Assembly (NCBI GenBank): GCA_037044905.1
Contig: JBAOKB010000071.1
Span: 248,001-312,000 of the forward strand
Length of the DNA stretch: 64,000 nucleotides
Source of the DNA: Hortaea werneckii
Taxonomy: Eukaryota > Ascomycota > Dothideomycetes > Mycosphaerellales > Teratosphaeriaceae
Direction of reading: 5' to 3'
Made by a program: the position numbers and the translations under genes. Position 1 is the first letter of the stretch; the number at the start of each line of letters is the position of its first letter. Positions 32,985-43,565 of this stretch are shown here, one piece after another. Below the pieces are notes generated by a model. The model ran no database searches, was not told the DNA's origin, and saw nothing but the letters and a program-made list of their open reading frames with translations.

Positions 32985-33944
32985 ATGACTGAGATACTAC
33001 TCGGACTGGCGCAGTCGCACCTGAGCAAGACTGACTACGAGATGTCGGACCAAGGGGAAGCCGACTGGCGCAGCGGCTACTATAATCATTTGCCGACGCT
33101 GACGGGTCAGTGGGCTGATCACGGTGCACAAATGGGTAGCATCCAGGCTGTCGATCTCAGAATGTTCCACCATGAAGGCCCTCAACCTACTACCCCCTAC
33201 CATCAAGACCCTGGACAGATTACATCGCCAGCGGCGAGCTACCGTCATGGCGATGGCACTCACTGGATGTCGGACGTGGACATGGGGACACCGTCGACTG
33301 GTGCTTACGCGGCTGAACCCACAGAAGGCTATCTCCCAGGCCCACGAGTGAGCGAGACGTGTCATCTTCAACTTCCCAACGGCAACGTAGCAGATCCTGC
33401 ATCAGCTGGCACCCCAGGATGCGGCTCTCATGAACGCTTGATGTACAACGGACATGCAGGGAATGCGGAGCAGAAACAGCGGCCCAACATCATCAGATCC
33501 GTCACTGCCCCTGAGCCACGACAGCGTAGGCTCACGGCCTCAACATCAGAGGTACCTGTCCTCAAACGCAACAGCACCAGCGACGATGGCGATGAAGAGT
33601 ACATGCCCGCTGGAGAAGAGCCCAAGACCCGCGGTCGTAAGCGACAGCGCATCCCGCATACTGCTGTCGAGCGTCGATACAGGGAGAACCTGAATGCCCA
33701 TCTAGACAAGCTGAGGCAGACAGTTCCAGCATTGGCAGCTCGCAACGGAAAAGGATGCGAAGGCACGCAGGAGAGTGTGAAGCCTAGCAAGTGCGAGATT
33801 CTTAATGGAGCCATCGAGCACATCTGCGCACTGGACAAGGAGAATCAGGCGCTGAAAAATGAGATGAAGCTTCTCAAGGCGAGATTGGAAGATACAGATC
33901 GGTGGTATAGAGGTCATATGCGTGGCGGTGTCTTTGGGGCGTAA
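32985..33944 (+). CDS. bHLH (SREBP-like) transcription factor
   Basis: An intronless frame of 319 residues from ATG 32985 (an inner ATG at 33042 is possible). The first 200 residues are Gly/His/Pro-rich and disordered. A basic helix-loop-helix begins near residue 217: GRKRQRIPHTAVERRYREN, then LNAHLDKLRQTVPAL, a 20-residue loop, and KPSKCEILNGAIEHICALDK. A short leucine-zipper-like extension ends the domain (NQALKNEMKLLKARLEDTD). The basic region keeps the His-Glu-Arg contacts and has a tyrosine in ERRYR. That tyrosine is the SREBP signature allowing E-box and sterol-element binding. There is no membrane segment, so it is not a membrane-tethered SREBP. Its targets are unknown. Confidence 0.85.
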   Translation: MTEILLGLAQSHLSKTDYEMSDQGEADWRSGYYNHLPTLTGQWADHGAQMGSIQAVDLRMFHHEGPQPTTPYHQDPGQITSPAASYRHGDGTHWMSDVDMGTPSTGAYAAEPTEGYLPGPRVSETCHLQLPNGNVADPASAGTPGCGSHERLMYNGHAGNAEQKQRPNIIRSVTAPEPRQRRLTASTSEVPVLKRNSTSDDGDEEYMPAGEEPKTRGRKRQRIPHTAVERRYRENLNAHLDKLRQTVPALAARNGKGCEGTQESVKPSKCEILNGAIEHICALDKENQALKNEMKLLKARLEDTDRWYRGHMRGGVFGA

Positions 33945-34143
33945 TGGAGCAGGCGTCGTAGGCTTGAAGTCGCTTTAGTTGCGGGACGGTGTCGGAGCTG
34001 GCTACTTACGCGGGCACGTCGTCTGATGTTGGAGTTTCTTGGGAAAATGGATGGCCGGCAGGGTCCAATCGAATAATGACCGGATGGATGAGATAACGAG
34101 CTATCTGTGTGATACCCAATAATGCAATGATTTTCTGCGGCAT

Positions 34144-36354
34144 TCATTCATCCCTGAACAGCCACATACCATCTCCCTCACGCATTGCTTCTCGCCATCG
34201 CTCTTCAACCTTCTGCTTTGTGAGCTCCTGAGCTTTGGCTCGATCTGCAGCTTCCTCTTGCGTGGTGGGAAACTCGGTCCTCCAGAAACCCGGCGGTGTA
34301 CTGCGCCGCTCGAAAGCATGACGATGCTTGCCGTATTTGTTCGCGAACTGAGCGGTGCGGGCCTCCTCTAGAAGTCTGGTTCTTCTCTCATGTGTGAACG
34401 CGCCGATTATTTCTTGCCAATTGGGACCCAAATGCTCTTCCAGCAGCTCGGCATCGCTCTTCCCTGAGCCTGCCAGACCAGCAGCCTCTGCGGCTTGCAA
34501 GAGGCCACCCCCGCAACACTCCGGCTTTGTGCATCCCTTCAGGCAGCGACGCCGTTCTCGGCCCCTGAAAGTCTCAGAAAATGCGAAATCTGAGCCCATG
34601 TACTTGGGATTGACTCTGAAGTCTTCAAGGCGCAACGCACTTAAGGGCTTATTGCGTAAGCCTTCATCTTCTGGGCGGAGCGGAGGCGGTGATTCTCCAG
34701 ATCCATGCACGGCCTGCTCCCTTGGTCCAGCCCGCTTTTTAGGGGATCTAGATTTCCCACCTCGCTTCGGGGCGCCAAATGGTGTTCGATACGGTTCGAT
34801 CACAGGCCGTGATTGTATTTGATCATCGACTTGTTTCGGACTTTGGAATGGCCGTCCGGCGTTAGTGACCGGCGTGTGGAAGGAAGCCGCGGAAAGCCGA
34901 TGCTTCGATGACTCCTTGCCCGATTGCATCGAAGGTCGCCCATCCGAGGGAGGCGTTGGCGGCTTTCTCACGCCTTTTGAGCCAGATAGGACCGGTTGAG
35001 GTGTCCTACCCAAAGGTCGCAGATCTGGCACGGGCTCGTTAAGCATCGATTCCAATCGCCGACTGGCAGGCGTTTTTGAAGCATTTTTATCGTGCATCAC
35101 AATCTCATTGGGAAGCTCCTGTGTGAGCTCGCCATCTTCGGACAGGAGTTTTACTTTGTCGACTGCATTCTTGTCGCTGCGCCGACGCCGGGCGACGGAC
35201 GGGGGCTTCGCGACGATGTTGGTGCTAAGAGGTTGCAGCACCTGGCTGGAGTGATCAACAGCGTCTTCATGATGCTGTTCGTTTACTGTACTCCTCAGCT
35301 CTTGGGGCCAAACGGGCAGTCCATCCTCCGGAGTGACACCGTCAGACAGAGACGACGCTTCGGCCGATAACTTCGGCGGTGCCATGACCTCTTCTGACAC
35401 TGCACGATTGTGCATTCGACGGCGCCTTGGTGTACGGTACAGGTTGCCAAGACTGTCGAGATCAGAGGTATCTTGGCGAGATACTTGGGGACGCCGCAGA
35501 GCTTGGCTGCTAAACCCCTCAGACTTAATCTCAACGGGTGAATTTGGAGAGCATGGCTCCTGCTTGATACGCCTTGGAGCACGAGGACTGACGTCTCGCT
35601 TCCGCTTCAGTGACCGAGCGGAAACCATGACAGGCTCAAAGTCGCTCTCAGGCTCCTCCACCGCCTGAAGGCGAGCCGGTCTTCCATCTAAGTGGTCTGA
35701 ACCAAGTTCTGTTGTCTGGCTAGAGGTGATTCTCAGATTGCGCGAACTTGACCAGTTGTTATGTGTCTGAACTTCACTCGAGCCGGTCTCAGTTGCCAAA
35801 TGGTGAGCTGTTTCCTGTTGAGGCCCAGCAAGGTGCAAATCAGCATGCGCTTGCGGACGGGGTGTGCCCTCTTCGTTATCAGTGGCGTTAATGTCCTGCT
35901 CGTTCGATGGTTGAATATGATTGACATTTGCTCGATTTTTGGCCTCCTTTGCAGCTCTCACTTTGTCGAAATATGCCTTCCATTGGCGAGCACTGTCCTT
36001 GGCCTCGTTGTACTTCTGAGTTGCTTTCTTTACGTACGGGGCGCATTTTTGGTGCTCGCGCTTCAAACTTTCATAACGTCTTTCAAGGTTGCTGTACCTT
36101 TCTAGCAATACCTCATACTCTCCAGCTGTTCCTTCCTTGCTTGAGGTTCCAGCTTGCATACTGTCGCTTTCGAGCCGACTTTGCAATGCAGCATTTTGGG
36201 CCTCCAGCTCGTCTATACGCGCGCCCAGTATCATCCATGGCGATTTTGAAGAAATCCCGTGTTTACACTGTGTGCGTGGCGTCTCTGCTGTTGCATTTTG
36301 CTGCGACTCTACGAGGCCTCGTCTCGATTCCTGCCAGACGCCACCAGATGCCAT
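34144..36354 (-). CDS. Sae2/Ctp1/CtIP-like DNA-end resection factor
   Basis: A single exon of 736 residues. The N-terminus has a coiled coil near residues 45-65 (ILGARIDELEAQNAALQSRL) and a second (LLERYSNLERRYESLKREH) typical of the CtIP tetramerisation region. A long disordered phospho-site-rich middle follows. The C-terminal domain is diagnostic: NPKYMGSDFAFSETFRGRE, the cysteine cluster RRCLKGCTKPECC near residue 600, and TPPGFWRTEFPTTQEE near residue 685. This C-terminal block stimulates the Mre11 nuclease at double-strand breaks. The protein is larger than yeast Sae2, as usual in filamentous fungi. Its promoter is shared with the divergent F-box gene. Confidence 0.9.
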   Translation of the reverse strand: MASGGVWQESRRGLVESQQNATAETPRTQCKHGISSKSPWMILGARIDELEAQNAALQSRLESDSMQAGTSSKEGTAGEYEVLLERYSNLERRYESLKREHQKCAPYVKKATQKYNEAKDSARQWKAYFDKVRAAKEAKNRANVNHIQPSNEQDINATDNEEGTPRPQAHADLHLAGPQQETAHHLATETGSSEVQTHNNWSSSRNLRITSSQTTELGSDHLDGRPARLQAVEEPESDFEPVMVSARSLKRKRDVSPRAPRRIKQEPCSPNSPVEIKSEGFSSQALRRPQVSRQDTSDLDSLGNLYRTPRRRRMHNRAVSEEVMAPPKLSAEASSLSDGVTPEDGLPVWPQELRSTVNEQHHEDAVDHSSQVLQPLSTNIVAKPPSVARRRRSDKNAVDKVKLLSEDGELTQELPNEIVMHDKNASKTPASRRLESMLNEPVPDLRPLGRTPQPVLSGSKGVRKPPTPPSDGRPSMQSGKESSKHRLSAASFHTPVTNAGRPFQSPKQVDDQIQSRPVIEPYRTPFGAPKRGGKSRSPKKRAGPREQAVHGSGESPPPLRPEDEGLRNKPLSALRLEDFRVNPKYMGSDFAFSETFRGRERRRCLKGCTKPECCGGGLLQAAEAAGLAGSGKSDAELLEEHLGPNWQEIIGAFTHERRTRLLEEARTAQFANKYGKHRHAFERRSTPPGFWRTEFPTTQEEAADRAKAQELTKQKVEERWREAMREGDGMWLFRDE

Positions 36355-36711
36355 TGGAGCTTGATGCAGCGTCTCTATCTGTGAATCACACGTTCAGTAG
36401 TTAGACTGGATCCCGACCGTCACACCGCCGTATACGGCTGATCTCGATGCCGTGCCAAACGGTGTATATTGGTCCACATCGAAATAGAGGAGGATATTGT
36501 TCGCCTGTGTCCCAGGCAAGAAGACGCGGTCTCGCGCAAGTTGACGCGCTTCGGGCACAGCCGCTTCCGCCGAGGCATAAAGCCGTGCGCTGCATGTCCG
36601 CTGGACTTATTCCGAAGCCGGCCAAAGGCAGACACCTTGGTGGCGGCAGAACATCAAGGTTGTGAACTTGGGACTCTTCCCAGCACGCAAGAATCTGCAT
36701 CTTCTTCTAGT
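36355..36711. promoter_or_regulatory. Bidirectional promoter between the Sae2/CtIP-like and F-box genes
   Basis: The two start codons are 357 bases apart in divergent orientation. I see no TATA box. Open frames within it are shadows without family resemblance. Confidence 0.45.
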
Positions 36712-38462
36712 ATGGTGAAAAGGTGCCGCGAAGAGGATGCGGTGGATTCAAGCCGCGATGAGAAGCGCCTTCGAACCACCAAACTAGACCGCTTTTCAAG
36801 GCTAAGCGACGAACTCATCCTTCGAATCTTGTCATATCTCCCAGTATCGCAGCTGGTTTTGTGCCAGAGGTAAGCCGCCATGACGGGAAAGAGTCCCAAC
36901 GTAGACAAAGATGCTAAACAGGTAGGCTGTCTCATAAATATCGTTCATTGGCAGGGGATGGACAGATATGGAAAGAACACTACTACAATCGTTTCGTGCG
37001 ACCACGAGCCAGCAGACTCCCGGGACTTAAAGAGACTGGTACATCCGATCAACGACTCAGCTTTGCGAGCAAGGCATCACGATGGCTAGAAGATGAGCAT
37101 CTCGTTGGGCATGGGACCAAAACACACTGGAAGAGACAGTACAAACTACGGCATAACTGGACGCAGGGCAGTTGCGCAGTCGACGAGATAGAAGTTGCTG
37201 AACAACCGGCCATACCTCCCATACTGGTTCAGATGCACAATGGCATAATTTATATGGCGGACCATACGGACGGCTTAAGGGCATGGGCATCAAAAGGAAA
37301 GCGGAAGCTGCTTGCCCAGCTTGCGTTTCCTAAGGAGCGCTCTTCACAGCCCCCTACGACGCTCGCTCTCGACACACAGTCATCGGATGCATCTTTGCAA
37401 CGCATTATCGTTGGCTATCAAGATGGTGCGTTCAGCATTTTCGAGTTGGCCCTAGGGCAGACTGGAGCGTCTTTCCAACATTGCTTCAGCCATGAACCGT
37501 CTAGCAGTGGTGTCCTATCTGCTGTGGCATTATCTTGGCCTTATGCGGTAACGATGACAGCGACACAGCGATTATCATTGTATCGCTTTAATGAATCGAA
37601 GCAAAAGTCCCGACATGAGATATATGACCCTCCGCGATTACTGCATTCCCTCAAATCCCACACCGTATGGCCGCCATTGACGACTTCTCTGCGGACAACA
37701 CCTAGCACTATTACAGTTTCCATAGCCTACGCTCAACCGACTTATCTGTCGGGATGGACTGTCGGCATACAAGAGGTTAAGGTATCCAGCACTGGCACCT
37801 TTCTAGAGTCTCGACTTGCGTCTGCGATCGATCAACATTACAGGCCTTTGGCTTTTGCCGCACCTCCGATGATGTCTCACCTCGCAGGATTAGCGGCCGG
37901 CACTCTTTCCACCTCGACGACACTGGAACTCAGACATATACATTCTAAGCCGACATCTCTGTCATACACACACCCCTATCTGCTTGTCTCTCATCCAGAT
38001 AATACGTTGACTTTGTATCTGGTAACCTCAACCGCGCAAACGCTGTCCATCAGTGCAGGAAGTAGACTATGGGGTCACACCTCTTCTGTATCTGGTGCAC
38101 ACGTCGGCGGTCGTGGGAAGGCTGTGTCAGTCAGCAAGCGAGGCGATGAATTACGTGTCTGGGAGCTCGAAGGGGGCTTTGCATCTTCAGCTGCGCGTAG
38201 ACGACTTGCCACTGGGGATTTGAGCGTCCAGATTCGACCAGAATTTCAGGATGATAGCCACGAAGTCTCACAAGCAGGCATCGACCTGGTGAATCAAGAT
38301 ATTCCAACCACATCGAAGCGAGCCAGGCAGAACCAATCTTTGGAAGAGGAACCGGAGCTCACTCTGACGAGAGGCTGGATTGGCTTTGATGAGGAAAATG
38401 TGGTTGTTTTGAAGGAACACAGCCAGGGCAAGCAGGCTTTAGTAATTTATGATTTCACGTGA
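36712..38462 (+). CDS. F-box protein with a beta-propeller-like C-terminal region
   Basis: Exons 36712..36869 and 36926..38462 give 564 residues. The F-box spans the junction: FSRLSDELILRILSYLPVSQ, LVLCQR, then LSHKYRSLAGDGQIWKEHYY. The frame fixes the acceptor at the TAG ending at 36925 rather than the nearer CAG at 36921. After NRFVRPRASRLPGLKE comes a region rich in beta strands with irregular repeats (GIIYMADHTDGLRAW, RIIVGYQDGAFSIFEL, LLVSHPDNTLTLYLV, AVSVSKRGDELRVWELE). It looks like a diverged WD-type propeller. As an SCF adaptor it would recruit substrates for ubiquitylation. The N-terminal KRCREEDAVD and EKRLRTTK could be a nuclear signal. The substrate is unknown. Confidence 0.85.
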
Positions 38463-39173
38463 TCTTGTGGGAGATATCTAGGTACGTAGGCATAAGAGTG
38501 TCGCGAAAGTGTCTGCGTTTCCTCTCTTTTAGGAAATCATCTCGGGGCAATTTCGGCGGCAATTCCATCTGTTCAGAAGCTCACACATATAATCTAGAAC
38601 CAGCCCATGCAGCGTTCGCAATTTTTGATCCGAACTACCGCCTTTTCTTATGGTTACATAGTACCTGTGTTGCCTGGGTACAGACCAAGCTTGGTTGCTC
38701 ACGTTCGCTTCTGTACAGGCGAGACAGGGTCTACAAGCGACTCGCCACGTGCCACGGCAGCACCCGCTGGATCCTTCGGCTTCGACCGAAAGGACGGCAC
38801 CATAAACACCCGGCTGTGGTATCCTGCGAATCGACTGCGTTGACCGCCTCGATATCTTTATTAGGTTCTTACAAGTTCTCTCCGGGTACCGACGACTTTG
38901 TTCCGGACTCTTTTTGTGCATACCGCGCGCTACAATCAACCACTAGCAAGGGTCGTCCGCGTCGAGACCAGGCGGGATAATGTGGGTTTACCTCATAAGT
39001 GGGGGTTTGCAAAATTGAGAGTACCGGCTGTGCTGACCTGAGCTTTTTTTGACAGACTTCCTGCACACCTTCACTTCAACCGCGAAATAAAAGACCTTAC
39101 AGGCCCATCCATTTAGCACGCGGAAGCAACTCACGGACTCCACACCAACTCATTCCCCACACCACTCACAACA
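38463..39173. other. Intergenic region upstream of the zinc-knuckle gene
   Basis: This 711-base region has no supported gene. The last 150 bases, rich in CA and CT, look like the 5' leader of the CCHC protein gene. Confidence 0.45.
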
Positions 39174-40009
39174 ATGGACTTCGCCGCCGGTAACCGTGGC
39201 TGCTACAACTGTACGTCTTCATTTTCGCCTTGGCGTGCGGAAAGCTGTGTTTTTGCCATACGAAGATTGCACACCTTACGCCACTAGCCTATCATGAAGG
39301 TCTTCGGTCCTGGACAACGCTGACTCAGTTACAGGTGGTGACAACACCCACCAGGCACGCGACTGCCCAACCAAGGGCAACCCGGTATGCCGCAATCAAC
39401 CCTGGCTAGGTGATAACACGTTACTGACTCTCAGACCAGACATGCTACAACTGTGGCCAGTCTGGGCACGTCTCCCGTGACTGCTCTGAGCCTCAGAAGG
39501 ACAAGGTTCGAGATATACCGCCGTGACTACCTCCCACAGAGAAACTAACTTGTAGTAGGCTTGCTACGGCTGCGGTGCCACTGACCACCTCTCTCGCGAG
39601 TGCCCGAATGCTGCCCCCGTCCGGGTGGCTTTGGCGGCGGTTCCGGCCAGGAGTGCTACAAGTGCGGCAAGGTCGGCCACATCGCTCGCAACTGCAACCA
39701 GGGTGGCTTCGGCGGTGGCTTCGGCGGTGGCTACGGCCGCGGCGGCTTCGGCGGCGGCTACGGTGGCGGCCAGACCTGCTACTCTTGCGGCGGCTTCGGC
39801 CACATGAGCCGTGACTGCACTCAAGGCCAGAAGTGCTACAACTGTGAGTGGTACCCAAATCAAGATAATTTACTGAAGGCTTTGCTGACATTTCAAAAGG
39901 CGGTGAGGTCGGTCACCTGTCTCGTGACTGCCCGGCTGGCGCCAGCAGCGAGCGTGTCTGCTACAAGTGCAAGCAGCCTGGCCACGTCCAGAGCATGTGC
40001 CCCAACTAA
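39174..40009 (+). CDS. CCHC zinc-knuckle nucleic-acid-binding protein (Gis2/CNBP-like)
   Basis: At least five exons: 39174..39210, 39335..39384, 39440..39505, 39559..39843 and 39900..40009. Each zinc knuckle has the CX2CX4HX4C pattern: CYNCGQSGHVSRDC, CYGCGATDHLSREC, CYKCGKVGHIARNC, CYSCGGFGHMSRDC, CYNCGEVGHLSRDC (made across an intron) and CYKCKQPGHVQSMC. The first knuckle (CYNCGDNTHQARDC) is also assembled by splicing. A Gly-rich GFGGG linker separates knuckles 4 and 5. The family binds single-stranded nucleic acid and associates with translating ribosomes. In exon 4 a CCCCC run (39614-39618) must be one base longer to keep the frame into the Gly-rich part. Intron 3 has an unusual GTTCGA donor. 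Confidence 0.9.
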
Positions 40010-41204
40010 GCGGAAACCACTTGCGGATGACCGCATTCAGCATTCCAAGCCATTAACGACTGCGTGGCCCTTACAGGTGGACGACCCTTGACTTCGATGG
40101 GGACGGCTGGAAGTCGATGTAGAAACGGAGGCTGAAAAGCGATGGATTGGTTTGCTTCGAGGGTCAGGGTCGTCCGGGCGGCGTCGTGAGCATTTGAAGA
40201 TGAGCTCGTTCTTCCGAACAGCTCAATCTCATCTTTGAGTAACTTACATGACCTTTCGCTTGTTTAGCGAAGATTGGTTGTGAGTGTCACTGGGTATCTA
40301 AGCAAATGAGAAACGCCGCCTCAGCGGCAGCGGCGGCATGGCTACTCCAGCATCTACTTCGATCATCTCTACACATTTCTCAAACTCATCTCATTAATAC
40401 TAAGCATTTTCACAATCCGCGCACTGTGGCCCTGGGTAGTTCAGCTAATCAACCTCATGATTGCACCTTCTAACAACGAGTGGCTCGCCTGTGCCGCGAG
40501 GCCGCCAAGAATTTATGCCACATCAGCTGTCCAGGTGCACGGAGCGCCAAATGCTCATCCCTGGCATGGCCATCATGAACCCGCTGAGGTGCGACTTCTC
40601 CGCTTCGTCGGCTTCCAGAACGCATCCACCATGCCCGCGCCATTGACGACCCCAAACTCAGTCCACCGAGTGATAACGTTGAAGAATGTTCAAGATGTGC
40701 TGTCTCAACGGCTCGCTAGCTATGACCCATTCGATCACCGACCGGATGACTTCTGAAGGACGAAATCTTGATTCCAGCACATGGCGTATGAGTGTATGAT
40801 GAGTCCAAGTCGCGAGGTTACGAAACAAGAATGGCGGGAGCGGTATCAACCAGCCGCTCCGCTATGGTAGACACTAGGCATGTTTGCTTCCGCATCCAAC
40901 TCTGCCGCTATTCCGTCCTTAGTTCTTTGTTCTCCACTCTCATGCTACATCCGTCTAGAAAGCAAAGGATCCGTAGGGACCTAGGTAACCAGGCTTCTTC
41001 AAAGCACATACGCTCGGTAGTATCCACAGAGACTTTGCTGAACGAACCTGCAGCAGTGTGAGCGATCTTCTATTGTTGCGACCCACGTTGATTGGAGCCT
41101 CGGCTCCTCGTGCTTGATCTTCAGAGGTTTGCAGTCCAACTCCGCCGCTGAGATCCGGACGATACCTTGCCAGTCTCCCAGCAGTGCCTCTCAGGGACTC
41201 AAGA
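40010..41204. other. Intergenic region
   Basis: About 1.2 kb lies between the zinc-knuckle gene and the ASST-domain gene. Small frames at 40457-40756 and 40792-41061 have no recognisable features and overlap opposite-strand frames. I see no repeat or RNA gene. Confidence 0.45.
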
Positions 41205-42912
41205 ATGGAGAAGCTCTACTGGCTGGCAACCGCAGTGGCTGCCGTGTCGATGCGGTTTGCAAATGCTCAGCTGGCGCAAGTAGACAATGACACTATGCCC
41301 ACCTCAATGTTTATGACTGTAAGCTCGTCATGGGCTCTTTGTACTGGCACTTCGCTAACATACCATATAGCGACCACAATCCTTGGCGCCTGTGTTGAAT
41401 ATAACGCATTCTGGCGATTTCTCCCAAGGATACATCTTCATAGGACCTTATCAGCATCCAGGAGCTGGCCCATACATCTTCGACAAATTTGGAAATCTCG
41501 TTTGGGATGGGTTTGGTATCACCGGCTCGACGAACGCGCACGACTTCAAGGTGTGCCAGTACCGGGGTAAACCGCATCTGTGCTTTTCTCAGATGAACCA
41601 ACGGAATGGCTACGGCGTTGGCCAAGGTCTTATCATCGATAGCAGTTATCGCGTAGTTGCAAGTGTACAGACTGGCAGAGACGCGATGCCTGCGGACATG
41701 CACGAGATGAACGTGATCGATGACGAAGACAATCCGACTGCTATCCTCACATCTTACCGTGCGATCCCGTATGATCTGTCTGGTTACAACATTACAACTG
41801 GGATGGGGTGGCTTTCAGAGGGCATGTTTCAGGAGATTGATATTCAGAGTGGCGAGGTGCTTTTTGAATGTAAGGATTCATTTGCAACATGTGCAAACAT
41901 TTGCTGACTTGAATATCCTGAAACAGGGTATAGCAGCGAACACGTGGATCCATCGGACAGCCAGGTATTGCCAGACACTACAGACATCTCAGGAGACGGC
42001 TTGAAACGTACCACAGCTTGGGACTATTACCACATTAACAGTGTCGACAAGAGTAAGAGAACAGGCAACTATCTTGTCTCGGCACGCCACGTCTCCTCTA
42101 TCTACTACGTCAACGCCACCGACCAATCCATCATATGGACACTGAGCTACCAGGGCCGTAGCGATTTTGAATGCATGAACTTCAATTTCAGCTATCAGCA
42201 TGATGCCCGAATCGTTTCTGAAAACGATACACACACAGATTTCACTTTCTTCGATAACGCGAGCAACTGCTACAACCAAACAGACCAAGAGTCTTCCGGA
42301 CGTTTCATCACAATCGACCACGAGACGAGAAAGGCCACACAGACGAGGCGTGTTCTACCTCCTGGCAGTATCTCTTCTTGTTCACAGGGAAATACGCAGT
42401 TGCTTGAAAACGGCAGTGTCTTCCAAGGATGGGGCGACAAGTCTTGGATATCGGAGCATGACGCAGATGACAATCTCGTTCTTGCTGCACATTTCACGAA
42501 TGGAGACGCTGTCACCGCAATGAATTACAGGGCTTTCAGCTTCGGATGGGAAAGCACGCCGGCAAACACCAAGCCGGCAGTGTACTCCTACGCGCGTACC
42601 AAAGACGGCGCCAATCAGATACATGTTTCATGGAACGGAGCAACGACTGTAGCAACATGGACCTTCTATGCAGCACAGGAGATTGGACAAGAATTCAAGA
42701 AGATCGGCAGCACAGGCCACAGAGGATTCGAGACAATCTGGACATCGCCTGAGTATTACGCCTGGATCATGGTCGAGGCTGTGGCTTGGGATGGTAACAG
42801 TCTGGGCAACTCATCATTCCAGCCCACGTTTGTCCCAAGCTCGGTCTTGATCGACCATTGCGACGAGAGCGGCTGCCAGGCGGCTACGACGTTTGGTCCG
42901 ATGGCGATATAA
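41205..42912 (+). CDS. Secreted arylsulfotransferase (ASST)-domain protein
   Basis: Exons 41205..41318, 41371..41869 and 41927..42912 give 532 residues with all phases closing. The N-terminus MEKLYWLATAVAAVSMRFAN ends in a likely signal-peptidase site before AQLAQ. The body matches the fungal ASST type: DFSQGYIFIGPYQHPGAG, PYIFDKFGNLVWDG, TNAHDFKVCQYRGKPHLCFS, DMHEMNVIDDEDNPTAILTS, WDYYHINSVDKS, NYLVSARHVSSIYYVN and FNFSYQHDARIV. Repeated His-containing strands of this kind form a six-bladed propeller in bacterial PAPS-independent arylsulfotransferases. Several NxT/S sites suggest glycosylation. Whether fungal members transfer sulfate is not known. Confidence 0.87.
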
Positions 42913-43565
42913 CCAGGACTGAAGTTCCCATGTGACGTGTGCCTTGAGCGCGATTTGCTATTGCACGTGCACTGTGTAGGAAACCTGACGACGCACAGAG
43001 TGGCATTCGTAACACGACTTGATTCCATCAATCCTAAGGGCAACGTCGATCTCCGTGATCCTTCACATGTTGCGGCAGTAGCGCACAGAACCAAATTCAA
43101 ATCTCAAGGATCGAAGTTCTGTCAAAGGCTGATAAAATACTATCTGCGACTAGGTTGCTTCTTATCCGTCGTTCGCAATTTCTTGTGATCAACTTCACTC
43201 GCCAAAAGCCAACATGGCTCCGTTTGCGCACTGAGACATTTCAGCAGCTTCACCGTTCACCGTTCACGTCTTCAACTTCACTTCAGCAGCCTTGCGCTAG
43301 CGTGGCACAAGCGCCTGTCTGGCCATACTCATATGTATAAAGCTTCTTTCTTTCCTCAAAGACTTTGATCCTTCAACCACGACAACAAAATCTACACCAT
43401 CAACACCAATAGCCCAATCGGCCTTGGCCTTGGACGATAAGCATCGTCTCTCTACGCCTTTACTTCTTTCGCACACTACAGAGTAACGCTACTATCACAT
43501 CCACTTAGCTTCATCACATTCAGACTGCCGAGTCCTTGCTCGGTCAGTCTAGCTCTTTCGCCACG
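42913..43565 (+). promoter_or_regulatory. Upstream region of the dynamin-like GTPase gene
   Basis: This 653-base region contains TATAAA at 43336-43341, about 225 bases before ATG 43566, followed by a CT/CA-rich leader typical of fungal 5' UTRs. No other gene is visible. Confidence 0.4.
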
